A stretch of 64,000 nt of DNA from Spirometra erinaceieuropaei (GCA_902702965.1 CACRXP010000048.1:1428411-1492410); one strand, 5' to 3'. Counted from the stretch's first letter, positions 40,572 through 53,990 are shown. Made by a program: numbers and translations. Notes: generated by a model not told the origin, from the sequence alone.

Positions 40572-43340
40572 TCAGAGACCACAAACGCCATCGCCACGGT
40601 ACAGTCGATCAATGGATTCAGCATACAAAATTTGTGGGAGCTTTTCTGAGTGCAAAACTCCAGTAATAGTTCTCTTAAATAAAGGATAATTTTGCAGAGT
40701 TTTCACACTCATGGGTAGTTTATTCCAAATAGCAATTGCATTTACAAAAAAGAACCAACGATAGTTAACAGTACGTGCCAGAGGCAGAAATAAAAAGACC
40801 TCACGGTGACTGTTACGTCGTGGGTGGATATGATGTCTTAAAGAGGTGATTGGGTTAAAGGTGTGATTATATAAGAACTTAAGTAGCAAAAATAGTCCCT
40901 TTTGTAATCTATCGAGCCATAATGGATCAAGGGCCGAAAGCCGGCAACGTTCTTGGTTAGACAAATGTCGGTGTTCCGGGGTTAAAATTCTCTTAGTAAA
41001 AAGTGTTGAATGGATTCTATTTTCTTCCGCTCAGTAGCACGCATGAGGCTAAATAAAAACGAACAGTATTCCTGCCAGGTCTAACGTACATGTTGTAAAG
41101 GCGCATTCTAATGTCTCTAGTTTTTAAGTTTCGGAGGATAAACCCTGTCGTTCTACGTGCTTTGGAGACTATCAAGGCACAGTGCTCCGAGAGATTGAGA
41201 CTCTTGGAGTATGATACGCCCAGATCCTTAATAACCCCAGGCACATTTATGGCGTTACCGTCAATACTTAGTTGAGGTTGGCGGTCGTCGCCAACCACCA
41301 TGACTGAGCACTTATGCCAAGAAAGAGAAAGGCGCCATGTGCGCCACCACTGGGCGAAAGCCTGTAGGTCGATCTGTAGGAGCTGAAGCACAATGTTATG
41401 ATCTGCCGGCTTATATCGATATGCAACTTTAAGATCATTGGCATACATGAAAGGCTTACTATTCTGAAATAAATCGGGTACATCATTAACGAAAAGGCAA
41501 AATAGAAGAGGACCGAGTACACTATCCTGAATGACTCCACTCCTCACACGTGTGGGATTGGAGATGGTATTGGAAATCTTAACGCGTTGTGTACGAGTGC
41601 CCAGGTAAGATGACATAAAATGAAAGCCTTAGTGAAATCGAAATATATTTTGTAAAGTGCAAAACTATTGTCCCTAGATTGGAGAACATAGTCAAAGAAA
41701 GAGAGTTGACAGGTGTCACAAGATCGAGCTTTGAGGAATCCATGCTGAGCAGCACTCAGTAGGTTATTCTCTGTTAAGTGACACATCATCTTATCTTTGC
41801 TCAATGTCTCTAAGATCTTCGAAAATGCGGGGAAGGTGTTTATTGGCCGAAAGTCATCAAATGACGTAGATTTGCCGTGCTTAGGAATGGGCAAAATGTG
41901 TGATTCCTTCCACAAGGTAGGATAGGTTTCATTTTCAAGAGCGAGATTAAATATCTTGCATAAGAGGGATGAGAAGATCGTATTTGCATCGGCGTTTAAA
42001 ATGCTTACTGGGACAACATCAGGGCCCGGACTATTAGATTGACGAAAACGCCGAATCGCAACAGTCGTATCCCACAGAGTGAAAGTTATAGTTTCTAGAA
42101 CTGCTCCGGTCAATGGCTGGATGGTCGGAAGCGGAGTGGTCGAGTCTTCAATAAACGTTTTGGACAGGAAATCATTGAAGATATAAGCGATTAACTGGAC
42201 ATCAACTATGGGATTTCCGAGAGCGTCTCGGAGGATGGGATGCTGCGTCTTTCGGTGAGTTCGTATTTTTGTAGGGAAAAGTTTCGAGACATTTAACGGA
42301 TGATTTTCGCTTAACTGGAACTCCTCGGCTAGCTGTTTTTCTTCAGACAATCTCTTGGCCCGCACAAAAATATCACAAATCAAGAGCAGGACAGGAACGT
42401 CGTTCTGAAGATGCAAACGACGATGAAGCCTGCGCAATCTGCGACGAAAGGGTAAGGGTAGGAAAACCTCATCCCCAACATTAATAATTTTCTTTCGGAG
42501 AGGGGGGGGGACAAAACGAGAAATAAGCGGATCCAAAATTTCGTACAGTTTTGCATTGCAAACATTTACATCCGAACTAAGGAAGAAATCAGTCCATTCG
42601 TAGGAATTAAGGTGTGTTAATAATTCAGTCGAGCGAGTTGATCGGAAATTGCGGAAAAAGCTATACTTTGGGGACAACGTTTTGCCAGCCTCGAATTCCA
42701 ACGTTGAAACAACTATGTCATGGTCTGAGCCCCCGAGTGGGCCAAGAAATGACAAAGACGAAGGTATGCAGCCTCTACAAAAAATCAAGTTAATTATGCT
42801 TGAGCCTCGGGTGGGAAAATCGACAACCTGAGTCCACATCCCAACATCCACCGCCTCAAGAAAGTCTTTGAACTTTCTGGGGCCTGAAGGCGGAGACCAG
42901 CGGACTTCGGGGAGATTAAAGTCACCCGCAACCAATTGATACTTAAAGCCTAAGTCGGCTGCAGCATGAAATGCCTGTGAGAGTAAACGATCGAAATGGT
43001 CGTTGGCGTTGGGATGGCGATAGACGCAGCCAACGAGTAAGACGAACTTATTTGTTAGTGCAGCTTGGAGCCAGTAGCTGCCTTCTACTGCGGAAACATG
43101 CGGGAGGTCATGCGGCAAAAATGTAAGTGTTTGCTTAACGTGGACGCAACTGTCCCCACCACGGCTGTCTTGGCGATCATTTCGAATGCAATTATAGTCT
43201 AGGAGAGAGAGAGTTCGAAGTCAGCTACAGCGGCTGATGCCCCCGTCTCAGTTACTTAAATCATATCTGGACAATGGACGAACACCAGAGTCTGAAACAA
43301 GGACATCTTATTAAGCAAGGATCTGGCATTTAAAACAAAA
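40572..43340 (-). pseudogene. LINE ORF2: endonuclease and reverse transcriptase, frame-broken
   Basis: Three main frames. The start FVLNARSLLNKM lies in 43462-43256. 43118-41544 has the endonuclease (GDFNLPEVRW, GGSDHDIV) and the RT first half (SPGPDVVPVSIL, GFLKARSCDTCQ, IYFDFTKAF). 41616-41017 continues with VLGPLLFCLFVNDV, then MYANDLK, where the catalytic ADD is AND, and the thumb (SKARRTTGFILRNLKTRD). 40964-40572 holds the C-terminus (WNKLPMSVKTLQNYPLFK). The frameshift near 41600 and the active-site change make it inactive. Confidence 0.85.
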
Positions 43341-43462
43341 GTTTGAAGGGTAAGGCTGTTAGTTTCTGAGGGAGGTGGGCTACATCGTCCAGTTCTGGGC
43401 TGCCCACGGCGCAAACGTTCCGGATGTACCCATCCGGTTCTGCAAAAATGTCGTTGCACCAA

Positions 43463-43806
43463 AAGATTATGACGTGGATAAAAAGGGTAGGACTTGGGGG
43501 AGGAAATGACGGGCAGGTAAACTGGTAGCCATTGTTAGCTAACTTATTTTCGGCTGGAAATCCGCGGCCAAATACTGCAACACATTCCCGCCGGAGCGAA
43601 ACTGAGGATAGGATGAGTTAACTGATCCAGTATTGACATTAGCATGAGGAATACATTGGTAAAACGGCGTAGATGAAACAAGTTAGGGGGTGGGGGACGC
43701 ATTGCTTCCATTAGAGTAAGAGTTCTATTAAACGGCGGGAAAATCGGCGTATTCGGCCTAACTGCCTCGATATGAGGGCCGGGGGCAGTTGGAAACAAGC
43801 TACGTT
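43463..43806 (-). other. LINE inter-ORF region
   Basis: Between ORF1 and the endonuclease start; includes an open frame (43798-43544) without motif that may be decayed ORF1 or ORF2 N-terminal sequence. Confidence 0.4.
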
Positions 43807-44754
43807 TTAAGTCGGTGTGTTTGAGGCACTGTTAGCCAATTGTGGAGGAAAAGATTTGATAATGGTGCTGGATTTATCGGGTGTCCGAGTGATTGGGACA
43901 GCAATTGGATTTTCCTTTGACCTAGGCACATGCTTATGCTTACTAGAGGTTGCTGGGGGAGTTGGTGGAGGCGTGTTTATACCAGTCGTGATGGTGTGTT
44001 TAAAGATCTCAGCATCAAGAGGAGTCGAATTTCCTACGGTATTAACTATGTCGTGACGTGGAGAGGCCGCAGATAGTGGTGTAGAGGACTTATTCAAACT
44101 GACAGTGGATGTCATTATCTTGGTGTTGTTTTTTGCCGATTTTAATTTATTCAGTCTTCGCTGCAGTGGTGTGAGGTCTGGCGAAACGGAGTTGCGCCAT
44201 TTACGACAGAATTCTCTAGTTATCGCCCTCCTCGACAACATAAAATCGACTTCTATCATGGAGAAAAGGGTAACTAGTATCGGCGCATTACGGCTAAACG
44301 AGCGCAGTCGTTTAGCATGTGCGACACTGAAACTCAAGCCACAACTTTGTAGGAACATATGCGCTCCCTCCACAGCAGATAAGCGACTCGGAATGTTTCG
44401 CAGTACAAAATTATGCTTGCGTTTAATTCTCTCCTCAGTTTCCGAACTTATTATCCCAATTCGTTTAAAAGCTTGTTCGATTGCTTTTTCAGGAGTGCTG
44501 TTTATGTCGCCATATATCAACTGATCGAGTATTTTGTCGGCTGATGGCCTGCTACGACTAGCAGAGGCGTATTTTTGGACGATTGAAGGGTCCAGAGGTT
44601 CTACATGTACTAAATGGATTTGTGACTTAACCATATCCGTAGAAGGCGAAGAGCATATGCTGGCACCTGCTATGTCTTCAGACACAATTCTTGCATCCAG
44701 AGACGGTGGGGAGGCCGCAAGCTTTCGTCTTTTAGCACGTGCTTTGCGGGGCAT
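43807..44754 (-). CDS. LINE ORF1 protein (315 residues)
   Basis: An open frame directly upstream of ORF2 on the same strand. It has a basic N-terminus (MPRKARAKRRKL), a middle part with RIGIISSETEERIKRKHNFV and LRNIPSRLSAVEGAHMFLQS, a basic PLQRRLNKLKSAKNN stretch and a Ser/Thr/Pro-rich tail. ORF1 proteins of this class bind element RNA; no CCHC knuckle is visible. Function is inferred from position. Whether it is still expressed is unknown, and its partner ORF2 is dead. Confidence 0.65.
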   Translation of the reverse strand: MPRKARAKRRKLAASPPSLDARIVSEDIAGASICSSPSTDMVKSQIHLVHVEPLDPSIVQKYASASRSRPSADKILDQLIYGDINSTPEKAIEQAFKRIGIISSETEERIKRKHNFVLRNIPSRLSAVEGAHMFLQSCGLSFSVAHAKRLRSFSRNAPILVTLFSMIEVDFMLSRRAITREFCRKWRNSVSPDLTPLQRRLNKLKSAKNNTKIMTSTVSLNKSSTPLSAASPRHDIVNTVGNSTPLDAEIFKHTITTGINTPPPTPPATSSKHKHVPRSKENPIAVPITRTPDKSSTIIKSFPPQLANSASNTPT

Positions 44755-45045
44755 TACAGACGAGATAAGTTTTTCGTTACGGTTGAAGGATCAAAACGCT
44801 GCTAACGTACAGAAATGCGCACTGAATAGCAAGTACTACTGTTATTTAACTACGAAAACTAGAAAGAAATAATCTGGAACGGAGTCACTACAAGGGTTTT
44901 TTTACAAAATACGACTATTTAGCCAAACTGTCAAACGAAACTGGGAAAAATTATACCTTGTAATGGGAGGCGATTTTAAAGAAGACTCGATTCAAAAACA
45001 GGCGTTAATTGCTTAAGAATATCCAGGTAAATGCAAGGCTAACAC

Positions 45046-45420
45046 TTATCTTTGAAATTGATGCTTCCGTGTTCTGCTAACTTTTTGACATAAAATTCGC
45101 TTATTTTGTGGAAAAAAACTCGAAGGACTAAGAAAAATACCTATCCGTGCTTGCACTTCCGATATCTCAAGATCCTCATCACTCCATGCAACAGGGATCG
45201 CGTTCTTGTTACGTCTGCTCTCCTGCAAGTAGCTGTAAGACAATTGTGCTATTATTTCCGATCGCTGATTTAACTGGTTGAGACCAGTTAGAAAAGTGGG
45301 TAATGTCCACGAACACTCGGAGTTTAGGAGCAGAGGTGCATGTATTCCAGTCAATTTCTGACAGATTAAAGTCACCCATGAAGTTTCTTGACATCAAATG
45401 GACTCTTTGCGACTATTTTA
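45046..45420 (-). pseudogene. CR1-like endonuclease fragment
   Basis: MGDFNLSEIDWNTCTSAPKL is the endonuclease GDFN...W block. Continuity is lost within 100 codons; there is no RT. Confidence 0.65.
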
Positions 45421-48281
45421 ACAAATTTACGGACTGGTTTTTATTGGCAGAATATCAGGGGGATTATGCATATAGCTAACTAACGCTTCCCACCTTTTCT
45501 GTCGGAAAACTGGAACGAAATAGATATTTTCAAACAGGATGTAGTTTTCTGGTTATCAGGCAAATGTCCAGGTGGCTCTAATATAATGGAGGCAAGCAAC
45601 GACAATGCGGTCTTGGTATTATAAGCCGGATTGTCGATGGCGAGTACGAGTCGAAAATGGAAAGTGAACCACACATTATATAATGCGCAAAACATTGTGA
45701 TCAAACTCTCAATCTAGGGTTCCCAACTGACTCGCCATTTTCATGACTGATCTTGCGTTGACGGAAGCCATTCTGAGCGTATTCTTAAATGCTGTTTACG
45801 TTGGACATTGTTTAGAAAAGGAGGAGCTGATGCTGGTGGAAAATTAAACTGCGTGAAAGAAATGAGATATGGCAAGGGGGCTGCGAACATTCTTTAAATG
45901 TTGGAGGTATTACCACTAACTACCCAAACGTTGTTGTATGGAAACAAGTTCAGCATGATCGGCAGGGACGTGTTCTACTTCGTGAAATCGAAAAAACAGG
46001 AGTGTTCGTAATGATGAGATTTTGAGATGGGTTAACATAATGTGGGTGGAGGCTTAAATTAGACAATGTTGTATGTTGTCTCAAAAAGACGCACAACTCT
46101 GCCGCCAGTAAAGCCCCTAGCGGAGTTTTCTCGTTGCGTACTCACCTCTCGGCTTTCCCATCTGGTGAGGACTACCAGACGTGTAAATTTCATCTAGAGT
46201 GTCTCAGTGTTCAGTGCGTTGCTAACAGGCATCTTTTGCACAGTTCTCATCGCCCCTTGCTAGAAGAGCAGACAAATGAGGTCCGCTTTGGCTTCCATTA
46301 GATGGAGTCTGCGGATGGTTTCGTCGGTTACAGCAGATGATCTGACCCATGAAATGTTGTGATCGGCCATTGATTAGGTGGTACCGCGTGCATTTTGTGC
46401 GGGTAATTTTGTCTATTGAATTGATTTGATGTGCAGAAGTTTTTTTTATAGAGACGAACTCATCCCACATCTGTTTTATGAAAGGACAACAGGTCAGGAT
46501 TAGGCGAAATCCGCCCCTTTCTGCTATCTAAGTAATCGCTTGCGTTAGTTAGCATCACATACCACAACCTCGTGTTTTGTGTTTCGCGCATGCAAGAGAA
46601 TTAGTAGGAGCAGGGATATTTTTGCTTAAATTCCTTCTCGAAACGAAAAGTGGTATTTTGCGTCTTTAACGACCACATGAATTCACGAATAAAAAAGCAA
46701 CTTGGTTTAAGAAAACAAAGATCTCCTTAAACTTCAAAAATTTCGTTTTGGAATTCAGTAGCCTTATGTCATAAAACGGAGTAGCAGACAAACTTGGCAG
46801 TAGTTTGATTTGCCACACCGAGGATTAGTAGTCGCAAACGAATGTGTATCGAAAACCCGCTACATGTTGTCACTTTTGCATGTCAAGTTCAGTGATGTAA
46901 ATATCGGAACACTTACTATCGGACGTTGATTTTGGACGAATATGAAAATTGGTAGCCGAAGGACTGTCGTGTGAATCGCTAGCAAAGGTATTCAGTGATA
47001 GTCAAACCATACTGTGGTGAATTATTAACGATGTGACAGTGGCCAGAATTCAGCAACGTGGGTCTAAACAGTCGACCAGAAAGTAAGTCGACAGTTTTAT
47101 TCGTCGTTCACGAAAATGTACTATTATATGTCTGTTAGGGCTATTCACAATCCTGATAAAATCCGCCTAACGTAGCCCGCTCTGGCCTGACTGGGCTGGA
47201 AGTGGCCACGACTGGGCTGATTTGGTCCACAAGGCTGGGCCACGGCGCATCATGGGCGAATGTGGCCCCGCAAACCCCCTCACTGACAAAAGTGCGCACG
47301 GGGCCCACCTTTTCGCTCCTTTCTTGTCCCCTTTTTCGATATTGAATCCACCGCCGGACGCCCGTGGAGTGCCGTGCCACCCCTTATTATAGCCGATTGA
47401 TCACAATTACGCTCAATCTAGGGTTCCCCATCCCACCCAATTAATTACACGAACAAATGCTGATCGGCGCAGCGACCAATATCACAATATAGGTCAGATG
47501 ATTGAAAATAGCGAAGGAAAATGTTTATTGGGGAATTGTAGAACAGCAAAGGTATACCAGAAGTTTTTACAGGGAACAGAGTGTCTACCTGGAGTTATAA
47601 CTCACTTGTGGTATCTCTGTCTATTGCCGTGGCAGGATCCTGTAGACAAAAGAGAAAATGGTCTACAAGTTAAGCAGAAAACTGTAATCTTACTTGAATA
47701 GCCAGAAAATTATAATAACCATGCATATTAAGTATTTTGTTGGGCTGTTTTCTGGAGACGAAGAAGGGATTTGCCTTATAAGTTAAACAGAAAATAATAA
47801 TAGTAATAATAATAATAATCATGAATATGGACTCTGTTGCACAAGGTGTATTAATAGCAAATTTGCAAACGTAGCCGGAAATAGTTTGGGCAGACCTCGG
47901 TGACAGCTGTCCCTCGCAATTTCTGAATTGTGGGATTAAATCAAATTGACCGAATTAACTTCCCGGCGGATTCCTGACGTTTAAATTTTCCGCCGTACCT
48001 GTTTCTGGCACCGTAGAACCAGCCAATGGGGTTTTTACGAAGTGTCTCTCTTGAGGAGTTACTGAAAGTCGGATTTGACCAGATGGCGTCTGAGGATGTG
48101 AATAAAAAAAATTTGACCTACTGCAGAGGATTGTATAGGGGGGACAACCGCAGAATGACCTATTTTCTGTCGATCCGCTCCAGCAGAAGCTGAGGCAGAG
48201 AGGGAGACCGAGCAGAGTAGTCATGCGATTTTTAACAAGATCACACGCATTTCGTCTTCCAACGACAGGTAGCGGTTTTGC
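45421..48281. other. Mostly unassigned region
   Basis: No gene recognised. 47150-47385 is a G+C-rich island with many ggcc/ctgggc strings. ctcaatctagggttccc occurs at 45711 and 47413, hinting at a repeated element between or around them. 47797-47820 is a short (AAT)n tract. Confidence 0.35.
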
Positions 48282-48309
48282 CTAGAAGCCGTTATATGTA
48301 TACAGACAA

Positions 48310-48536
48310 ATTTGTGTACTTACCACCTCCTGTGCAAAGTCTGTCTGAGAACTTAACTGAGAAACTAAATCGTTGCACTTCTTCTCAGTACACAGTGGCA
48401 GATTGGGAAGTGTTATTATCTGTCTGGCAGGAGTGAACTTCACCTGCAGTGATAGCAGAATGTCGGCCAAGGATGCCTTAACTTGCTGTAATTCGTTGTA
48501 GTTTGTAAGACACTGTTTGGCCACATGGTTTACTTT
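48310..48536 (-). other. Candidate unassigned exon
   Basis: The minus frame (VAKQCLTNYNELQQVKASLA to LSSQTDFAQEV) looks like a helical protein segment and ends at GAGGTG|GTAAGT, a strong splice donor. No good acceptor is visible at its start and no family is recognised, so it may be chance. Confidence 0.25.
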
Positions 48537-48539
48537 CTC

Positions 48540-50670
48540 TTACGTGGTTGTTAATGACATTGTGAGTATTCGTAATGGGGCACTCAACTTCGCAGAGAAC
48601 CTGAGAACAGCAGTTTTGTTGGACTGTTCTCTGGGAAACAATTTTCAATGTTTTCTTTGGGTGTATTAAGAAAAGAGATGATATAACTTGGCCTCCATCA
48701 CCAGAGTGTTATGATACAGTACGAAACTGACCAGCAGAATTCGTCATATTCTCAATGGTATATTGATCACAAAATTTTAATTTGGAAGAGCATTTTCTTT
48801 TGTGGTGAGATCTTGCTCTCAGACAAGTCTCCAAATTTGCTCCAGGTGGTAATATGTGGGAGGAAGTTCCCACAGTAACACACTGTATCGAACTGTCGAC
48901 GCCTGATGGTTTGGCTGACTATCGGATTCGGAGAGCGACCGATCTGGCAATGGTCAACAGTGAATATCAATAGTAAAGTGTCCGTCTATAGCTTAAAGCA
49001 TACCTTCAGCTTCCACGGCATTCACCAACATTGAATGGACAATGTAATGCTACAGGACAATGCCCCTGCTCGCTGTTCAAATGAAGGATGGTTCAAACCC
49101 AGCTCACAACTGTTATCTAATTTTTTAGACCACAGTCAGCATCTCCACCAGCGGCCCGCGGAACACACTTGTTCTTGCAAACAATCATTACGTCATTCTC
49201 ATCAGAAATCTCTTTATGCCAATCAAAAGAAACTGGACAATACAAGCAAAAGCCTTTCAATGCCACATAAAGTGAATTTTTTGCCTAATAATTGTGGGCC
49301 AAACTTGCACAGACAACTTGTCAGTTCTACCCCCTCTCCCAATTTACAGTAATTTTAAAGGCACAAGAACCAGGAACGAAGCACTAATACGCTGCATATG
49401 TCACTATTCCACGCTAGTCACTATTTCAGATTTTCCTCCTCCACCATCCATTGAATCAGGCCTCAAATAATTGATATACCAATAGGTCGTTTTTGGCGAT
49501 TATGGGGTCCGATAAAAATCATCCCTTGTCTAAAAATAAGATTTTATTGACCGAACTATTCCTTCTTTCGAAAGTCGGCTGTTTCTTAAATGCGATATAG
49601 CACTCGCCATTGCGAGGTAGGCAGCCCGTACGTTACAGGAGTTTTTATGGGAAGTTCGTGACATTTTTTCAGACAGGTGACAAGTTTCATTACTGTCGAA
49701 TAAGGACGTTTCTACAGTACACAGGCCAGTGCATTAGAATTTATGAGTATTCCATTAGGAGGTTTGTCTTGTCGGAACTGAGGGGCCGCAGTCTCCTTGT
49801 CCTCGGAGCCGCACACCATCTGAGCGGACGTGACGAAGTCCTTCCACTCCTTACCGTCAACACACCCTCGGACTTCATCAGTCCTGTAAATCACTCAGAC
49901 GTTTGGCCTCTGAATAACATATAATACAACAGTTTTATTAGAGCACCTCTTGGGCGCTGTCAGTCTGCTTAGAACACAGGCAACAATCTACAACGAACTC
50001 ATCCATGTTTTGGGTGTACGCTTAGTCAACAGAACGCGAGTTGAGAGTTTGTCCTAAGTTTAAAAAGCTTTAGTTCTAAGGCATAATATAAGCAAGCATT
50101 AAAAAAGAAAACGAGATATACGGTATAGGGATCCGAGTTTCAAGTTTAGTAGTTTTGAGGTCACGACCATTTCGTCCTTCGCAAAACTTGGGAGACTTGG
50201 CTTCAGCCTGGGGGTAAATCAAATACAAGCTGATCAAGTTGGATGCCTGCAAGTTGGCGGTTGTCAGATTTTGGACAGTTGCTTAAATGTGGTTGCCTTG
50301 TTCTTTTGCATTTCCTAGATTGTGCATCACAGGTGTCTGGACTAACATCCAAAAAGGAGTATGCGGATCAATACTAATGGTATTATGGCAGGTATCATAT
50401 TGCCACTGATAACATAATAGTGTGTAGGTTGGTCTATTGCTTCATACAATCTTATATAACCTTCTAGAGCCTTAATAAATTTTCGAGGATAATAAAGTAA
50501 TGGAAGCCCCATCAATAAAAGTCTGAAGCCAGAGCTATACAAATATTCTCGACTTATCCCACACGTTTCACTTAAGTTAAAAAAAAAACCTGAATTCCAG
50601 TGTATAATCTAAAAAACTTAAGAACAAGGACGAGGCGAACAATATAGGGATTTAAGTTTCAAATTTGATA
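48540..50670. other. Unassigned 2.1-kb region
   Basis: Frames 49035-49352 and 49610-49924 are open but featureless. 50105-50160 and 50615-50670 share a weak repeat (tatagggat, gagtttcaa.ttt). Confidence 0.3.
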
Positions 50671-50684
50671 GTTCAGTTCAGTTC

Positions 50685-53600
50685 AGTTCAGTTTATTGAG
50701 GGAAATAGGCGTAAGCCTTTGAGTACCCTATTTGCAACGTAAAAAATGTATGGTGTACAGATAGATGTTCTGGGCTGAAATAGTTCGAACACGCCCATAG
50801 TGGGGGGGCAAAATGAGAAGGAGTTACAGGGGTGAGCTCGACTTCTCATCGCTCTTGGTCATTTCGGAACACAAATATGTCCAGATTCTTCTTAAAACTT
50901 TGTATAGATGGTGACATCACAACATCTGCGGGAAGCTCATTCCATGGTCTGACCACCCGAACCGAGAAGGAGAACTTCCGCACATCCAGCCGTGCCTGCT
51001 GAGTGCGCAGTTTTAACGGGTGACCTCGGAGGTTAGTCGTGGTAGCAAATTCAAAAAAGTCTTCGAAGGCCAGACTGCAATCCAACCCCTTTACAATGCG
51101 GAAGGCTTGCAAGAGATCTCCGCGAAGTTGCCTGTAACTCAAAGGAAAGAGGTTCAGATTTACTAGGCGGGTTGCATAAGGAAAGGAGCTTTGACCCCTA
51201 ACCATCTTCGTGGCTCTCCTCTGGACTCTTTCGAGACAGTTTTGATCCACAACAGCCCACGGCCTCCAAGCTTGTATGCCGTACTCTAAATGCGGCCGGA
51301 CGAATGTTCCGAATGTCTTAGAGAAAGCTTCTTCGGCAAAGTCCATAAACGCACGTTTGATGGCGTACAGTACGGACATTGCGGTTTTTGCCACTCTCGA
51401 ACAGTGGGCGGATGGTTTTAGGGAACTCGTCGTAAGCACACCAAGGTCCCTTTGGGCTTCGACCTCTTGTAGGGCTGCACCGCCCAGAAAGTAGCCTCTT
51501 GTGCTTGCGGATCTGGCTGTGTTGCCTAGGCGAAGTATGCTATATTTGGCAACGTTGAACCGCAGGAGCCAACGGTTTGACCACTCCTCCAACCGATTCA
51601 GGTTCATCTGCAGTCTGTCTTCATCGGCAGGACCCCGAATTACACTCCATATCTTCATGTCATCCGCAAACATTGCTACTTCGCAGTCTAAATCTCTTGC
51701 GGCATCGTCCACGTAGATAAGGAACAAAATGGGTCCCAGAACTGAACCCTGGGGGGCACCACTATCGACCATAGCCGGATCTGCTTTTCCCCGACCGACG
51801 CACACAACCTGCTGTCGACCCACAAGGAAGTTTTCGATCCATTTAAGGAAGTTGCCACCGATCCCTATTTTTTCAGCTTATGTAAGAGTCTTTGGTGCGG
51901 CACAGTGTCGAAAGCCTTCTGGAAGTCGATGAAGGCTATGTGGACCGCGTGCCTGTCGTCGAGAGCTCGGGTCCAGCTCTGGAGAGATTGCAGCAGGTTT
52001 GTCGTGCAGGATCTTCCTGCTCGGAACCCATGTTGGCATTTCGATAGCAGGCCGTGAACTTCCAGGAATTGCATCAGTTCAGTCTTTATGATCCTTTCCA
52101 CAACTTTGCAGAGAATGCATGTCAAGCTTATGGGCCGGTAATTTGTCGTCGCTGCCCTGTTACCTCCTTTGTGTAGCGGAGTAATATGCTCCAGCTTCCA
52201 ATCGACAGGAAGTGTTCCAGTGTCAAATGACGTTTGAAAGAGCATCGACAAAGGCACAGAGAGCTCACTGGCAAGTTCCTTCAGAAGCTTGGGTGGAATC
52301 TCGTGTGGTCCTGGCGACTTCGATCCGTTCAATGCCTCTAATTCTCTTCGGACAATGCCTTCTGAGAAGAGTATATCATTGACGCTTGGAGTCGGCAGTT
52401 CTTCTGTGGAGGGAGGAAGGAACCTTGCCTCGTTTGTGTAGACTGATTGGAAAAACCGTGAAAAATACGCAGCTTTATCCCTACTATCAGCGATCTCAAC
52501 GCCATTAGTAGTCTTTATCAAAGGGATTTGATGTCTGTTCCTTGTAGTTCGTCGGAGGTAGCTGTAGAGCAATTTTGGGTTCTGCGTTGCTTTTTGTAGC
52601 AAGTTCTTCTCGAATTCCCGCCGCGTCTGCATTATCAGCTTCCTCAGTTTGTTCCTCTGTGTCTTGTAGGTTTTGAAGCATTCAGCTTGTCTAGTGACGC
52701 AGTATTTTCTTCACAATTTGTGCTTCCTGTTGATTTCTTTCTTGAGGTTGCTATTTAGCCACCCAGGGCGTTTGTTCAGTCTTACACTAGTCAGTGGGCA
52801 GTGGTTGTTGATGAGCTGCAGAAGGACATTCTTGAACAGCTCCCAGTCATCGTTGGCACTTCCCGTAAACAATGAACCCCAGTCAAGACCGGATAAGTCT
52901 GCCCTCATCTGATTGAAGTCGCCCCGCCAAACATCACGCCTTTTGTGGTCTGGAGTATGTGAAATGGAGAATAACGAATAATCCCACATAAGCACTACGT
53001 GGTCACTTCGGCCAAGGGGCGGCATGGAGACGATCTCGTCTATGCTGTCTGGTGTTTTCGTAAAGACCAGATCCAGGCAGTTTGCCCTTTGTCCTTCACG
53101 TGTTCTCGTTGGGAACATTACATGTTGTGTGAGACACGCATGTAATGTTTTGCTCAACAGGCGGTAATCGAATGCCGATTTTGGACCTGACGCTTGGAGG
53201 GTATTCCAGTTTGTTCCTGGTGCGTTGAAGTCGCCCATGAGCATGATGTTAGGTCGACTGGAAAATTTCTCCAACTGCTCCAATAGTTGAGCGTCGGCGA
53301 TTCGGTCTGTCCTAGGTGGTCGGTAGACAGTGAGGACATCGAGACACGGGGAACCGGTAGCCTTGATGGTCAACCAGATAGCTTCCGTACTGCACGCAAA
53401 CTTGGCGGTGTTATCCGACACCGCCAGACCGTCATTCACTTACACAACGATACCACCACCCTGACGATGTTCCCTGTCCCTCCGATAAATTTGGTATCCA
53501 GGCAAGGCTACTTCGTTATCGCTAATATTCCCGGACAGCCAGGTCTCAGTTACTGCTAAAACATCTGGAGACAGCTCAGCAAGGCAAAGTTTTAGTTCGT

Positions 53601-53990
53601 CTAGTTTCGATATGAGGCTTTGGGCATTCGTGTACAAGCACCTCAGTTTAGCACCAGCCGAATTTCCCGTTGCATTTGTTACTGCTGTGAGCATTACTTC
53701 GTTATCGCGGACGTCGTGTTCTCTAGGCTCTTCCGTTACCTGATTGGTTCCATTTACATGCCTTGTTTCAGTCAGATGACTGGACGCTACGGGCTCACTT
53801 GTGTTGGCGCCTTGATCAGGTGGTTCAACGAAACGGCATATATTTCCGAACTACCTTCCCCTTGAAGATAGCCAGATTGTGTTCGCCATCCTTCAGTCTT
53901 GATTTTAACTCCAAGACAAGTTCCCGGTTTTTGAAGTCCTAAATATTTCGCCTTTCGTGGAACTTGGAGATCTTTGACTTCGGTTTTAAT
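50685..53990 (-). mobile_element. CR1-like LINE 2, lightly damaged
   Basis: Read on the minus strand from about 53990 to a tail of (TGAAC)n at 50705-50675, preceded by ggcttacgcctatttccctc. It encodes endonuclease and RT; the 53787-54014 frame may be the end of ORF1. It stands head-to-head with the element starting near 54050. Confidence 0.85.
50846..53694 (-). pseudogene. LINE ORF2 broken by three small lesions
   Basis: Consecutive pieces: 53694-53440 (LYTNAQSLISKLDEL, endonuclease start), 53439-52711 (MLMGDFNAPGTNWNT, GRSDHVVL), 52632-51865 (KSPGPHEIPPKLL, GFRAGRSCTTNLL, IAFIDFQKAFDTVPHQRLL) and 51823-50846 (SGAPQGSVLGPILF, MFADDMKIW, then the RRATKMVRGQSSFPY and VVRPWNELP C-terminal blocks). 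Relative to the copy at 55818 the breaks are a stop at 53440, a TGA where Trp is expected at 52711, and one missing A in a run near 51862. All catalytic residues are present, so this is a recent insertion. Confidence 0.85.

Larger units (their letters stand above)
40240..44830 (-). mobile_element. CR1-like LINE 1, near full length
   Basis: Two-ORF element read on the minus strand: ORF1 44754-43807, then ORF2 from about 43330 to 40572, ending at a (TTA)n tail (40265-40240 in reverse) rather than poly(A), as usual in the CR1 group. The 5' edge is approximate. Confidence 0.8.

Noticed and set aside
49035..49352. LQDNAPA motif suggesting a Tc1/mariner transposase
   Set aside because: Only about eight residues agree; the rest of the frame has no transposase features and no SPDLNPIE-like end.
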